A DNA stretch of 48,727 nucleotides from Gordonibacter sp. An230 (GCF_002159915.1 NZ_NFJP01000029.1:1-48727), one strand, 5' to 3'; counted from the stretch's first letter, positions 35,917-44,940 are shown. Numbers and translations: made by a program. Notes: generated from the letters alone by a model not told the origin.

Positions 35917-37539
35917 CTATAGATACTCAGATAGCAATGAAATGAGCTCTTGTCGAGAGTGTACCCCTATCTTCTGATAGGCGTTTGCGAGATGCGATTT
36001 CACGGTATTGACGCTAACCACCAATTCCTCGGCAATGTAGGGAGCACTTCTGCCATAAGCGTACATGCCGACAATCTGCTGCTCTTTAGCTGTAAGCTGA
36101 TAGCGCTGGGCCATGAGGCAAATGGCGGAGTTTCGGTGCTCTCTCGAATCTTGCTGAATAGAGACCGCACTTGGAGAATTATTTCCCGGCTCCAACCGTC
36201 GTCCCGAACGGCTCTCTCGGATTGCGTCGGATCGCGCAATATCGGTCATCGCGTTTTTTGCCTCAAGAACCCTCTCCTCTTTATCCTCCGAAAGCCCTTT
36301 TTCGCACGCATTCTTTTCTGGCAAATTCGCCGACGACGCCCCTCCGTTGGGAATCCGAGAAAGATCCGTACTCGATAGCTGAGCAAACAGGTTATCCACA
36401 TCGCGCTCGCTCAGCAACCATATGAACGCCACGGCCAGCATGATGACAATGAGAGCGCATAGAACGTGGAGATCCGGGATGCTACCCCATGAAGGCAGCG
36501 TCGCTGAGACGATGGGCACCAGCATACTCGGAAAAGAGAGAAGAGAATATATTCCCGCGAGTATGGCCACAGGGCTTTTCCGAGTGTAGGAGCTTACATC
36601 TACCGCCATAGTCACGGTGCCGAACCAAAAAAGCACGCCCGCACTCAAAGCGAACAACATCAGCATCCAAGACATGCTCCTCGCGCATGAGAATAGGGCG
36701 AATGCCACTATGAAGAGCGTGATGACAACTTTAAGCAAAGACGAGTAGCTCGGAAACGCTTTTGCAGCCAGAGTGCGCCAAATAACGGGCGTGGCAATCA
36801 CCAAGCTAAGCGCATATAGCAAATCGGAATTCTGCCCAGAACTGGTTATGGCTTGGAGCGCCGCAAACGCGCACAAGGCTATCACCAGAAAACCCATAAC
36901 AGGCTTTGAATCAACGGAGAGAACGAACCTCTTCCGAGGCAGGGGAAAAATAAGCTGTTGAAACAATCGATTCGAACCAGCAAGCAGAACGAGAGATCCT
37001 GCGTAGGCGCCGATGGCCCACCAGCATGAACCTATGCTATATGGAACAAACGCCTTAACAACGGCCTCCATAAGCATGGCTGCAATGATGCAACGACGCG
37101 CCCACAAACTGTAGAAGCGAGTCGCCTGAGCAAACCAAAGCACAGCAAGGGGAACGGCAGCACAGGACATTCCCACCACAAACAACCCTTCAGCAAATGC
37201 CCCCATTCCCAAAGCATATTCAATTGCCCCAATGCTCCCACATAAAACAGAGGTGGCAACAAACCCCAGCACGGCCGCCCCCTCTAAAGCGCCCGGCCGG
37301 ATAAGAGCAACTATCGTCAGCGCCAAAGCAACGATAGAATAGAAAAACGCAGAAACAATAGTCCACGAGACGCCGGGAAAGACGTCCGGGGCGCCCATGT
37401 GAATAGTGGCGCTTTCAAGCGAGAAGTCTCCGAGGAACGTAAGAGCCAAGCCTAGACCGAACAGCAGACAGGCGCGCCATGAAGGCACGCCCGAAACAGG
37501 TCGATCCAAAATCTGGGTTTGCACCGCTCTAAATTGCAT
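35917..37539 (-). CDS. Membrane-anchored LuxR-type transcriptional regulator
   Basis: A 540-residue protein with about twelve hydrophobic segments (residues ~20-390), a polar linker of ~80 residues, and a C-terminal helix-turn-helix (LTAKEQQIVGMYAYG ... NTVKSHLANAYQKIGVHSRQELISLL). ATG 37539 follows AGAGGG. It lies 104 bases downstream of the flavoprotein at 37644-39227 on the same strand, unlike the divergent modules elsewhere. Its DNA is visibly less GC-rich than most of the window, which suggests separate acquisition with its flavoprotein. Confidence 0.86.
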   Translation of the reverse strand: MQFRAVQTQILDRPVSGVPSWRACLLFGLGLALTFLGDFSLESATIHMGAPDVFPGVSWTIVSAFFYSIVALALTIVALIRPGALEGAAVLGFVATSVLCGSIGAIEYALGMGAFAEGLFVVGMSCAAVPLAVLWFAQATRFYSLWARRCIIAAMLMEAVVKAFVPYSIGSCWWAIGAYAGSLVLLAGSNRLFQQLIFPLPRKRFVLSVDSKPVMGFLVIALCAFAALQAITSSGQNSDLLYALSLVIATPVIWRTLAAKAFPSYSSLLKVVITLFIVAFALFSCARSMSWMLMLFALSAGVLFWFGTVTMAVDVSSYTRKSPVAILAGIYSLLSFPSMLVPIVSATLPSWGSIPDLHVLCALIVIMLAVAFIWLLSERDVDNLFAQLSSTDLSRIPNGGASSANLPEKNACEKGLSEDKEERVLEAKNAMTDIARSDAIRESRSGRRLEPGNNSPSAVSIQQDSREHRNSAICLMAQRYQLTAKEQQIVGMYAYGRSAPYIAEELVVSVNTVKSHLANAYQKIGVHSRQELISLLSEYL

Positions 37540-37643
37540 TGGCCCTCTTCTGCCGATGCGAAAAACGCAAGGTCCGAACGCCCCCGTCCTGATGGCGAGA
37601 CCGATCTAGGGAAGCTGTCGGATTTCTAACCACTCGGACAATT

Positions 37644-39227
37644 CTACATACAGGCGGCATTGGCAGCAAGGTATCCGCTCGTCAGACACCACCCCTGACC
37701 GAGCCCCCCGAACACGCTCATAGGATAGTCCCGATAGTACAGCGAGCCATTGTCAGTACCGCAAGCGAACAGACCGACTATGGGACTCATTTGCTCATTC
37801 AGCACGCGCATATCGCCATCACTAGCAAGGCCGCCCAGCGTGGTGTAAGACGACGCCTTGAGCCGCACCGCATAGAAGGGAGCCTGCGTTACAGAGTTTA
37901 TCAGGAAGTCGGGCATCACGTTGAATTCGGGGTCGATGCGATTCTTCACGCATTGGTTGTAGGCCTCCACCGAGGCTTCCAAATTCGTATAATCAACCCC
38001 TATAGCCTGAGCAAGCGCTTGCAGTGTGTCAGCCTTGTGGCAATCAGGGTTTGACTTGAGGTTTTCCAGCAAGTCACCTGTCGATTTGCCAGATCCGTAG
38101 TCGATGTCGCCCATGGCGGCCATGCGCTCAATGTAGGCGGAATCAACAATGGCGTACGCAGCCTGCTGGTTCAAAAGCGCAATGTTGCGGTTCGTTGGAT
38201 CGGTGTAAGCAAGTCCTTCGTTGTAGAAGCGTTTGCCGTCTTGATTGACAGTTACGTGCACCTCCCAAGCGATGGCCGCGTTCAAAACATTATTCATCTC
38301 GACAGTATTAGCCGCACCGCCAAAGGTGTACATGAGCGCCGAAGGAGCATGCATTGCGGCTCCTGCTTGAATGGCGAAGCGAATGCCATCGCCCTCGCGA
38401 CCGTCTAGACCATAAAAAACGAAACGATCATAGGGTACGTTCATGTAGCGTTCGACCATCTCGGCGTTGCCGCAGAAACCGCCAGTCGCCAGGATGACCG
38501 CTTTGGCGTTTATCCTTATCACCTTTCCGGACGCGTCGGTGGCATAGGCTCCTTTCACCTGTCCATCCTCGATCACTAGGCCGGTGAGCGATGTCTCCAG
38601 ACGCAGGTCTACTTTGCCCGTACTTTCAGCGAATGCCCACATCGGGTCGTTGAGTCCAGGGCCGTTAAGCGTATATTCTCCGTTCACAGTGGTGCCATTC
38701 ACGTAGGTGATCTCGTCACTCATTAGAATGGGGTTCGTGGGCGTCACCTCAACGCCTTTCGATTCGACCCAGTCCACCGCCTCACCACTCATATTGATGT
38801 AGGCGCGCAGAGGCTCGCTGAGCGAACCCCAATCCTCATATTCCATGATCTTCAGATATGCTTCTTGTTTATCAAATTCTACGCCGGTCTTCTTTGTAGC
38901 GGAGGAATTCACGCAAGCAAACCCTTCCGTGAACTGCGACGTTCCTCCTCGCTCCGTCCTCTTCTCGAGACAGATGACCTTAGCTCCCAGATCAACCGCG
39001 CGAGCTACGGCAGATGTTCCAGCGGTTCCGGTGCCGCATACTACGATGTCGCATGTTTCCTCCATATCGAAAGCCTGTGCACCCGCATCACCGCTTTCAT
39101 CAACCAAATTTTCCTTCGCATTCTTCGCAGGAGCCGCACATCCGCCCAAGGCCGTTGCCCCTGCAACCGTTATTCCCGCCAGCAAAGATGTAGACAGAAA
39201 CTGCCTCCGATTTATCGTCACCGTCAT
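37644..39227 (-). CDS. Tat-exported lipoprotein FAD-dependent reductase (FAD_binding_2 family)
   Basis: A 527-residue flavoprotein with a Tat-like motif (NRRQFLSTS, 6-14), lipobox LGGC (Cys30), FAD motif GTGTAG (~62) with CLEKR, and a C-terminal GLFACGTDNGS block. It then reads YYRDYPMSVFGGLGQG, combining the YR of the protein at 6598 with the DYP of the other two. The fumarate-reductase HHTMGG block reads YTTLGG. The acceptor is unknown. ATG 39227 has GAGGAGG upstream; the longer frame to 39374 is unsupported. The following LuxR gene is on the same strand. Lower GC content than its neighbours suggests transfer. Confidence 0.86.
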   Translation of the reverse strand: MTVTINRRQFLSTSLLAGITVAGATALGGCAAPAKNAKENLVDESGDAGAQAFDMEETCDIVVCGTGTAGTSAVARAVDLGAKVICLEKRTERGGTSQFTEGFACVNSSATKKTGVEFDKQEAYLKIMEYEDWGSLSEPLRAYINMSGEAVDWVESKGVEVTPTNPILMSDEITYVNGTTVNGEYTLNGPGLNDPMWAFAESTGKVDLRLETSLTGLVIEDGQVKGAYATDASGKVIRINAKAVILATGGFCGNAEMVERYMNVPYDRFVFYGLDGREGDGIRFAIQAGAAMHAPSALMYTFGGAANTVEMNNVLNAAIAWEVHVTVNQDGKRFYNEGLAYTDPTNRNIALLNQQAAYAIVDSAYIERMAAMGDIDYGSGKSTGDLLENLKSNPDCHKADTLQALAQAIGVDYTNLEASVEAYNQCVKNRIDPEFNVMPDFLINSVTQAPFYAVRLKASSYTTLGGLASDGDMRVLNEQMSPIVGLFACGTDNGSLYYRDYPMSVFGGLGQGWCLTSGYLAANAACM

Positions 39228-39666
39228 GACGAAATCCTCCTCTCCTGTTGCAAATTCATCGGCGCAGCGACAAAAGAACCGCTCAGGTAGATCGACGCGC
39301 CGCCTTCTTGCTTCAACTATAGGAAAGCGATAAAAGGCGCATAACCTCCGTTTAGTACGAGACCCTAAAAGCACTCCTCAATCTCATACGAAACGTATGG
39401 GAACGACGGGCGCCTCGCTCGATGCGCATTTCATTCCACTATTGTTAAAGATGACGTATGCGCGTACTAAGCCGTTGAAATTCGATCAGTGGTGCTTGCG
39501 ATTCGACTCCCTTCTTGCTCCTGCATCGACACACGACTTCACACAAGTCGCCAACGTGAAAAAGCGCCGTGACCTCACCGGTCGCGGCGCATGGATCTTA
39601 CTGGCACCGTACAAATTCTTTCAGGTTCAGCTACTTTTGTCGCCCACGTCCAAGATGGCGCACGAA
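39228..39666. promoter_or_regulatory. Upstream region of the fourth flavoprotein
   Basis: About 440 bases between gadB and the flavoprotein, both on the minus strand. It holds the gadB terminator (39560-39590) and a 15-base dyad CATACG-AAA-CGTATG at 39385-39399, ~158 bases before the flavoprotein start, a candidate regulator site. No gene is seen. Confidence 0.55.
39560..39590 (-). terminator. Rho-independent terminator after gadB
   Basis: An 11-bp stem (39564-39574 with 39580-39590, one wobble) is followed on the minus strand by TTTTT. It lies ~75 bases past the gadB stop. Confidence 0.8.
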
Positions 39667-41157
39667 CTACTTCCAGGCGGGCTTCGTCTTGGTCTGCACC
39701 TCGTCACCCCTGTCGACGCTCGAACGGCCGCCATGGTTGAAGCCGGCTTTGGCAGCCTCTTGCACGTCGCCCGCCACGATGCGGGCCTTGCTCAAAACGT
39801 CGATCCCCTTCTTTAGATCATCCGCCAGTTTGATGGCGAGCTGCATAGAGAAATCCTGACGCACCACGACGCGCTGCACCACCACATCCTGCAGATTGGC
39901 GGGCATCGGGTACGCAGGCACGAGCCAGCCGCTCATGCGCAAACGGTCGGACAGGTCGTAGAGCGACCACTCCACGTCGGCGTCGTCCTTTAGGCCCCAG
40001 CACACGATGGGAATGTTAGACGCATCCTCGTACATCTCGAAGATGCCCATTTCCTCGAGTTCGGCGGCCAGATAGCGCGCCACGTCGAGCGTCCGCAGAT
40101 GAATCTCGCGAAAGCCCTTGAAACCGTTGCGCATGAGCACGTAGTACTGTCCCACGATCTGCGAGGCGCTTCGAGAGAAGTTGATGGCCATCGTGGCCTC
40201 CTCGCCGCCCAGGTAGCTCACCCAGAAGATCAAGTCCTCGGGCAGCGCTTCCTTGCTGCGCCACACAACCCAGCCGATGCCCGGGTACACGAGCCCGTAT
40301 TTATGGCCGGAAGCGTTAATGGACCAAACGTTCTCCAACTGAAAGTCCCACACCAGATCGGGATCCACGAACGGAGCGACCAGGGAGCCCGATGCACCGT
40401 CCACGTGGATGCGGATCGGCAGATTCGAGTGCTCTTTGTTGTACGCACCCACCAGCTCGTCGAGCTTCTGCACGTCGTCGAACTTGCCGGTGTAGGTGAT
40501 GCCGAGGATGGCCACGATGCCGATGGTGTGGTCGTCCACGTAGTCCATGACCGTGTCCATGTTCAGCGACAGATGATCTTTCTCAAGCGGCACGAGGCGC
40601 ATCTCGATATCCCAATAGCGGCAGAACTTCTCCCAACACACCTGGTAGCCTGCGGAGATCACCAGGTTCGGGCGCTGCTCGGTGTAGATGTCGATGCCGG
40701 CGTCCTTCGCCAGCTTCTTCCAGCGGAACAGCATGCCGAGGCCGCCCAGCATGCAGGCCTCGGACGAGCCGACGGTGGAGGTGCCCATGGGCTCCTCGTC
40801 GGGATTCGCATGCCACAGATCGCCGATCATGGCGACGCAGCGGTTCTCGAGGTCGGCCGTCATGGGGTACTCGTCCTTGTCGATGGCGTTTTTCGCCATG
40901 ACCTCGGACATGATTCTCGCAGCCATGGGCTCCATGTAGGTCTGACAGAAGGTGGCAAGGTTCTGCGTGGCGTTGCCCTCGATGGACAGATGCTCTTTGA
41001 CCATCTCGTAGACGATGCGCGGCTCGACGGGCTCGTCGTTCATCCTCGTACGAGGCATCTGCGCATCGGATGCTTCGCTGCCGAAAATGGGCGTGAGATA
41101 CTTCGTTTCCTCGTCCATCGCATCGAGGATCGCGCTTGTCGACATGCGTTCTTTCAT
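39667..41157 (-). CDS. gadB: Glutamate decarboxylase
   Basis: This 496-residue PLP enzyme converts L-glutamate plus a proton to GABA and CO2. Similarity to GadB is clear along the length: GNATQNLATFCQTYM, DLWHANPDEEPMGTSTVGSSEACMLGG, HVDGASGSLVAPFV, the Schiff-base Lys in SINASGHKYGL, and NFSRSASQIVGQYY. It is longer than the ~466-residue E. coli enzyme: where that protein ends with KHT, this one reads NHGG and continues for ~22 residues to TKTKPAWK. ATG 41157 has AGGAGG upstream. It follows gadC on the same strand with a 108-base gap, forming an acid-resistance operon. Confidence 0.94.
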   Translation of the reverse strand: MKERMSTSAILDAMDEETKYLTPIFGSEASDAQMPRTRMNDEPVEPRIVYEMVKEHLSIEGNATQNLATFCQTYMEPMAARIMSEVMAKNAIDKDEYPMTADLENRCVAMIGDLWHANPDEEPMGTSTVGSSEACMLGGLGMLFRWKKLAKDAGIDIYTEQRPNLVISAGYQVCWEKFCRYWDIEMRLVPLEKDHLSLNMDTVMDYVDDHTIGIVAILGITYTGKFDDVQKLDELVGAYNKEHSNLPIRIHVDGASGSLVAPFVDPDLVWDFQLENVWSINASGHKYGLVYPGIGWVVWRSKEALPEDLIFWVSYLGGEEATMAINFSRSASQIVGQYYVLMRNGFKGFREIHLRTLDVARYLAAELEEMGIFEMYEDASNIPIVCWGLKDDADVEWSLYDLSDRLRMSGWLVPAYPMPANLQDVVVQRVVVRQDFSMQLAIKLADDLKKGIDVLSKARIVAGDVQEAAKAGFNHGGRSSVDRGDEVQTKTKPAWK

Positions 41158-41265
41158 CGGGAACCTCCTGTAAGTCGTTTGCAGCAGGGCAAGAGCCGGG
41201 CGCAAGCCCCATCGAGCTGAACACGCTGCACAGAGCCGCACGGGCAGCTACGAGCGCACTCGCCG

Positions 41266-43476
41266 TTACGGCGCCGAATTGCTGTCGCCCTCGTCGTTAT
41301 AGCTTTTGTTCGTGCTCGCATCTCGCGAATCGCGCGCCGATTGCGCGGAGCGCGCGGCGCGCGCGTCTTGTGCCGACCCTCCAACCTGTTCGCCATGTGA
41401 ATCTTGCTCGTACCGCCGGCCCTCGCGGGGCGAGACGCCCGCGCCCTCGGCACCCGGCCGCACATCGTTTGCCGCATTGCGCTCAGCCGCCTTCACCGCG
41501 GTCGACGTCTCGCGCACATCTGCAGAGAAAGGGCTTTCCGGACGATTCGTCACGCTCGCCACCGCCACGGAAATCGTGCGAACGACACTCCCGCCGACGC
41601 CAGCGCCGGATGTTATGCCGCTCGAACCCGAAGCTCGCGCCATGCCGCTCCCATGAACAGAAGGCCGCGGCTCGGAATTCAAGCTGTCCCTCGCCCGAGT
41701 GCGTTTGTTGATCTTCCCGCTCCCTTGCCCAGCAGCTTGCGAACCAGCTTTCGCGCCAAGCGTGTCCCGCGCGTCTCGAAAACCCGTCGACGACGAGCCG
41801 ACCGCATGCCGAGGGGAGACAGACGTCGGCGCAGTCGCACCCGCCTTGGGAACGACCGAAATCGATCCTCTTCGAACCGCGCCTGCGCTACGGCCAGCCC
41901 TTTCGATTCTCACCGCCTCCGTCTCGCTCTTCGGCGCCCATCGATGCCGCTGCGAATAGATGACGAACGGAAGGGCCACCGACACCGCAAACGCCACGAA
42001 CAACGTGATCTGGTACACCCGGTTTGCCTGCGCCGTCAAATTCGACGACGGAAAGAACGAGATCACGAGCGTCGCCACCGTCATGAGCAAGCCCACGCTC
42101 GCCACAACGATTTTGAACGGCGTGCCACCCGGCAGCTGAAACGACCTCGGCAGGCTTTTCTTCCTCAGCACCAACACGAAGTATCCTAGGAAGAACAGCA
42201 CGTAGCCCACCAGGTAGATGACCACCGTCAGCCCGATAGCCGTCAAATAGCCCACCGACGAGCTTGACCCGCCGGATAACGCGATGGAACCGCACAGAAC
42301 CGCATCCCATACAGTGACAATGGCAGCTTGGATCACGACGGTCTTCACCGATACGCCATGCTTGTTCACCGTCTTGAACGACGGCGGCAGAATGCCGTCG
42401 TGCGCAGTGTCGAGCAGCGCGCGCGACGGACCAACGATCCATGCTGATATCTCAGCCAACACGCCCAATGCCAAAAGCAGTGCCACCGCGAACACGATCC
42501 AGCCAAACCACGGTCCGAAGTGCTGCACGTAAATAGCGCTAAACGCTTCGATCACGCCAAACGACAGGTTGCTGTCCAGCACGTTCGCGGGCAGCGTTGT
42601 GGCCACGGCCAAGCCTCCCAGGGCGTCGAGCGCGATGGTGAGCACCGCCAGGACAATCATGGCTAGCGGATAGTTGCGATTGGGATTTTTCAACTCGTTC
42701 ACGTGCGATGCGGACGCTTCCACACCCATATACGCAAGAATGAACGACGCGAAGATCACGAGCGTATCCACTTTGCCGAAATCCGGCACGAGCGCAGAAG
42801 GCGAAAGATCGATCCGCGAGACGCCGCCAGTGGCAAAGTAGACGATCAGGCCCACCAGAAGCACGACGACCGGCACGATGATACCGCCCACGAAGCCCAC
42901 CTTTGAGATGCGTGCCGTGTACTTCGTGCCGCCCAGCTGCGTGAGCGTGAGCAACCACACGATAGCCGCCACCCCGAAGAACATGACGAGCGGGTCGTTG
43001 TACAGCGCATCCCACCCCGCCACGTAAGCGAACGCGGCCAAGACGAAAAACGCCATCGTCACGAACCCCACGGTGATCTGAAACCATTGGAAGAACAACG
43101 CCGCGAACCCCCAGCGTCTTCCCAATGTGTTGCCCACCCAAGCGAAAACACCGCCGGACTCCCATCCTCTCACCGTCGCCATCTCGGCCGCGCATAGCGC
43201 CACGGGCAGAAACCACAGGATTCCCCCGACGACGAGGAAGAACACCAAACTAAACCCAGATGAGGCGAACGACGGATACTCGTACACCGTCATCACCATG
43301 GACGCAGTAATGGCGAAGAACCCGAAGAACGTCAGCGTACGCTTGAACGAGGGCCTCCCCATCCTTCCCACAGGCCCGGAATCGACCGTAGGCGATAACG
43401 CAGATGCGGACGCGGCAGCAGACGGCGGCATCGACGCGGACGCGGATGCAACCGCCTGTTGGCGGGGTTCGTTCAT
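41266..43476 (-). CDS. gadC: Glutamate:GABA antiporter-like APC permease with long C-terminal tail
   Basis: A 736-residue amino-acid permease with a polar Ser/Ala-rich N-terminus (~45 residues), about twelve membrane segments to residue ~505, then a ~227-residue hydrophilic tail rich in Ser, Ala, Arg and Gly. The core matches GadC-like antiporters (GMNEPRQ aside, ITASMVMTVYEYPSFASSG at the start and GWESGGVFAWVGNTLG later). It should exchange glutamate for GABA at the cytoplasmic membrane beside gadB. E. coli GadC has ~511 residues and a short C-terminal plug that gates transport by pH; this tail is several times longer. ATG 43476 has GGAAGGAG upstream. Confidence 0.88.
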   Translation of the reverse strand: MNEPRQQAVASASASMPPSAAASASALSPTVDSGPVGRMGRPSFKRTLTFFGFFAITASMVMTVYEYPSFASSGFSLVFFLVVGGILWFLPVALCAAEMATVRGWESGGVFAWVGNTLGRRWGFAALFFQWFQITVGFVTMAFFVLAAFAYVAGWDALYNDPLVMFFGVAAIVWLLTLTQLGGTKYTARISKVGFVGGIIVPVVVLLVGLIVYFATGGVSRIDLSPSALVPDFGKVDTLVIFASFILAYMGVEASASHVNELKNPNRNYPLAMIVLAVLTIALDALGGLAVATTLPANVLDSNLSFGVIEAFSAIYVQHFGPWFGWIVFAVALLLALGVLAEISAWIVGPSRALLDTAHDGILPPSFKTVNKHGVSVKTVVIQAAIVTVWDAVLCGSIALSGGSSSSVGYLTAIGLTVVIYLVGYVLFFLGYFVLVLRKKSLPRSFQLPGGTPFKIVVASVGLLMTVATLVISFFPSSNLTAQANRVYQITLFVAFAVSVALPFVIYSQRHRWAPKSETEAVRIERAGRSAGAVRRGSISVVPKAGATAPTSVSPRHAVGSSSTGFRDARDTLGAKAGSQAAGQGSGKINKRTRARDSLNSEPRPSVHGSGMARASGSSGITSGAGVGGSVVRTISVAVASVTNRPESPFSADVRETSTAVKAAERNAANDVRPGAEGAGVSPREGRRYEQDSHGEQVGGSAQDARAARSAQSARDSRDASTNKSYNDEGDSNSAP

Positions 43477-43593
43477 ACCCCTCACTCCTTCCCTAACCTT
43501 CGGCGAGACGCTCCCTCCGATGCGCCCGAGAACGCGCTCGCACGGCTTTCGATGCTCCCGAAGGTTCTATCAGAGGAGAAAGGGCCGCAAACG

Positions 43594-43623
43594 ACGACGG
43601 GAGGGCGTTCACCCTCCCGTCGT
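43594..43623 (-). terminator. Strong hairpin between tetR and gadC
   Basis: A perfect 12-bp inverted repeat with a 6-base loop. On the minus strand only three T residues follow, so it could end the TetR transcript or act in the gadC leader. Confidence 0.6.
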
Positions 43624-43861
43624 TAAAGCGTTGGCTCCTCATTGCTACCCGCCCCCGCAAACACACTTTGACGCCCCTCTTACACTGCCGACGAAATCCC
43701 CGAAGCGCGCGTTCGAAACGAGCGCAAAAGAGGGCAGAGGTGCCTCGAGCACAGCACGAAGGCATGTCTGCGCCGCGAAAGCAGCAAGGACAGCCCAACT
43801 GCGAGCGCACTTCGACGCAAACAACCGCGAGCCCGCCCTCATCCGCCCCGCGCAACCAACG

Positions 43862-43878
43862 CCCCCCCCCTTTTTTTT
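43862..43878. repeat. C9T8 mixed homopolymer tract
   Basis: Nine C followed by eight T residues (A8G9 on the gadC strand), ~390 bases upstream of gadC. It is slippage-prone; no role can be shown. Confidence 0.75.
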
Positions 43879-44193
43879 CTACGCGCGATAGCCGACGACA
43901 CATCGTGAAGCGCCGGCAGATCCCGTCCTTTCGCACGCGCTCGCGCAGCTCGCTTCCTCAACGCTCCCCTCTCGTATGCGCAGAAAGCCTTTCGGGAACG
44001 CCCTTTTTTCTGCGCAATTGCTCGTGAAGAGGCCCTGCGAACGCGCGAAAACGGTCACATGGCGCCCGACAGCCGCGAACCGACCGAGCGCGCGCAGACG
44101 AACGCGCATGCCGCGCCCCCATCGCAAGCCGTCCAGATTTGGGCCATTGGCGCATGGAAGACAAAATCCCAGATGCACATGGCGCCAACGCTG

Positions 44194-44793
44194 TCAGTCG
44201 CGCGAATTCCCCGCATACGTCTCAAGCGCTTCGCGCAACAGCTCCGTGGCGAACTCGCGCACGTCGTAACCTTCGGAGATGGCGGCCACCGCTGCACCGT
44301 CCACGATAGTGCCCACCATACGGGGCGGCATGTCGATTCCGGCGCGCGCAAGAATGCGCCCGATAGCCGCATCGAGCGACACGCGCCCCTTCTGATACGC
44401 CTCCGTCACCACATCGGACTCGGCCGCCGCGATAAGCTGGCCGTAATGAGCGGCGGGCACGACGGATCCGTCGGGAAGGCACGCGCGCACCAGAAGATCG
44501 ACCACCTGATCCCGGCATTCCTCGGGCGAAAGCCCTTCGGCGGCAGCGGCCGCCTTCTCGGCACGCTCAGACCACAGTTGAATATTGTAGCGCCCGGCCT
44601 CGTGCAACAGCTGGGTGACGGAATCGAAGTAATATCCCACAGACGACGACGCCGCCCCGGCCCACTTCGCCACCTTTCGGTACGTAACCGCTTTCGGACC
44701 TTGCTCACGCAACAGAGCCGCAGCAGCAAGCACAAGCGAAGTGCGCGTAATCTGCGCCTTCAATGATTTCGGCGTTTGCGACGTTTCGCCCAT
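44194..44793 (-). CDS. TetR-family transcriptional regulator
   Basis: A 199-residue repressor-type protein with an N-terminal TetR helix-turn-helix over residues ~15-60 (ALLREQGPKAVTYRKVAKWAGAASSSVGYYF) and an all-helical ligand domain after it. ATG 44793 is preferred, with AAAGGG upstream; a GTG at 44796 is adjacent. It lies between an MHS symporter gene upstream and gadC downstream, all on the minus strand. Either may be its target; nothing in the sequence decides. Confidence 0.86.
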   Translation of the reverse strand: MGETSQTPKSLKAQITRTSLVLAAAALLREQGPKAVTYRKVAKWAGAASSSVGYYFDSVTQLLHEAGRYNIQLWSERAEKAAAAAEGLSPEECRDQVVDLLVRACLPDGSVVPAAHYGQLIAAAESDVVTEAYQKGRVSLDAAIGRILARAGIDMPPRMVGTIVDGAAVAAISEGYDVREFATELLREALETYAGNSRD

Positions 44794-44872
44794 CACCTCA
44801 TCATCCCTTTCCTACGCCACCCAAGCGCGCCCGCCTGCTCCGAAGCCGCGCGAGGCGCGGCGCCATATAAAA

Positions 44873-44920
44873 GTCGCCATGACCCGCTCGAACCGAGTTC
44901 GGACGGACCATGGCGATATC
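44873..44920 (-). terminator. Imperfect hairpin after the MHS symporter gene
   Basis: TCGCCATG and its complement CATGGCGA bound a stem of about 20 bp with four mismatches, just past the symporter stop and before the TetR start. It could also serve as a TetR operator. Confidence 0.5.
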
Positions 44921-44940
44921 ATACCAAACGACAACAGGCC

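Larger units (their letters stand above)
43477..44193. other. Long intergenic region upstream of gadC
   Basis: About 720 bases with no convincing gene. It holds a 12-bp hairpin with a 6-base loop at 43594-43623 (arm ACGACGGGAGGG), ~120 bases before gadC, which may be an attenuator or the TetR terminator. It also has a C9T8 mixed homopolymer at 43862-43878. Confidence 0.6.

Noticed and set aside
36962-36985. GATTCGAACC, the complement of a tRNA T-arm
   Set aside because: It lies inside the membrane domain of a LuxR gene and no acceptor stem or anticodon arm can be built around it.
43493-43936. A 147-codon frame upstream of gadC
   Set aside because: Cys/Arg-rich composition across a homopolymer tract, no ribosome-binding site and no domain; treated as non-coding.
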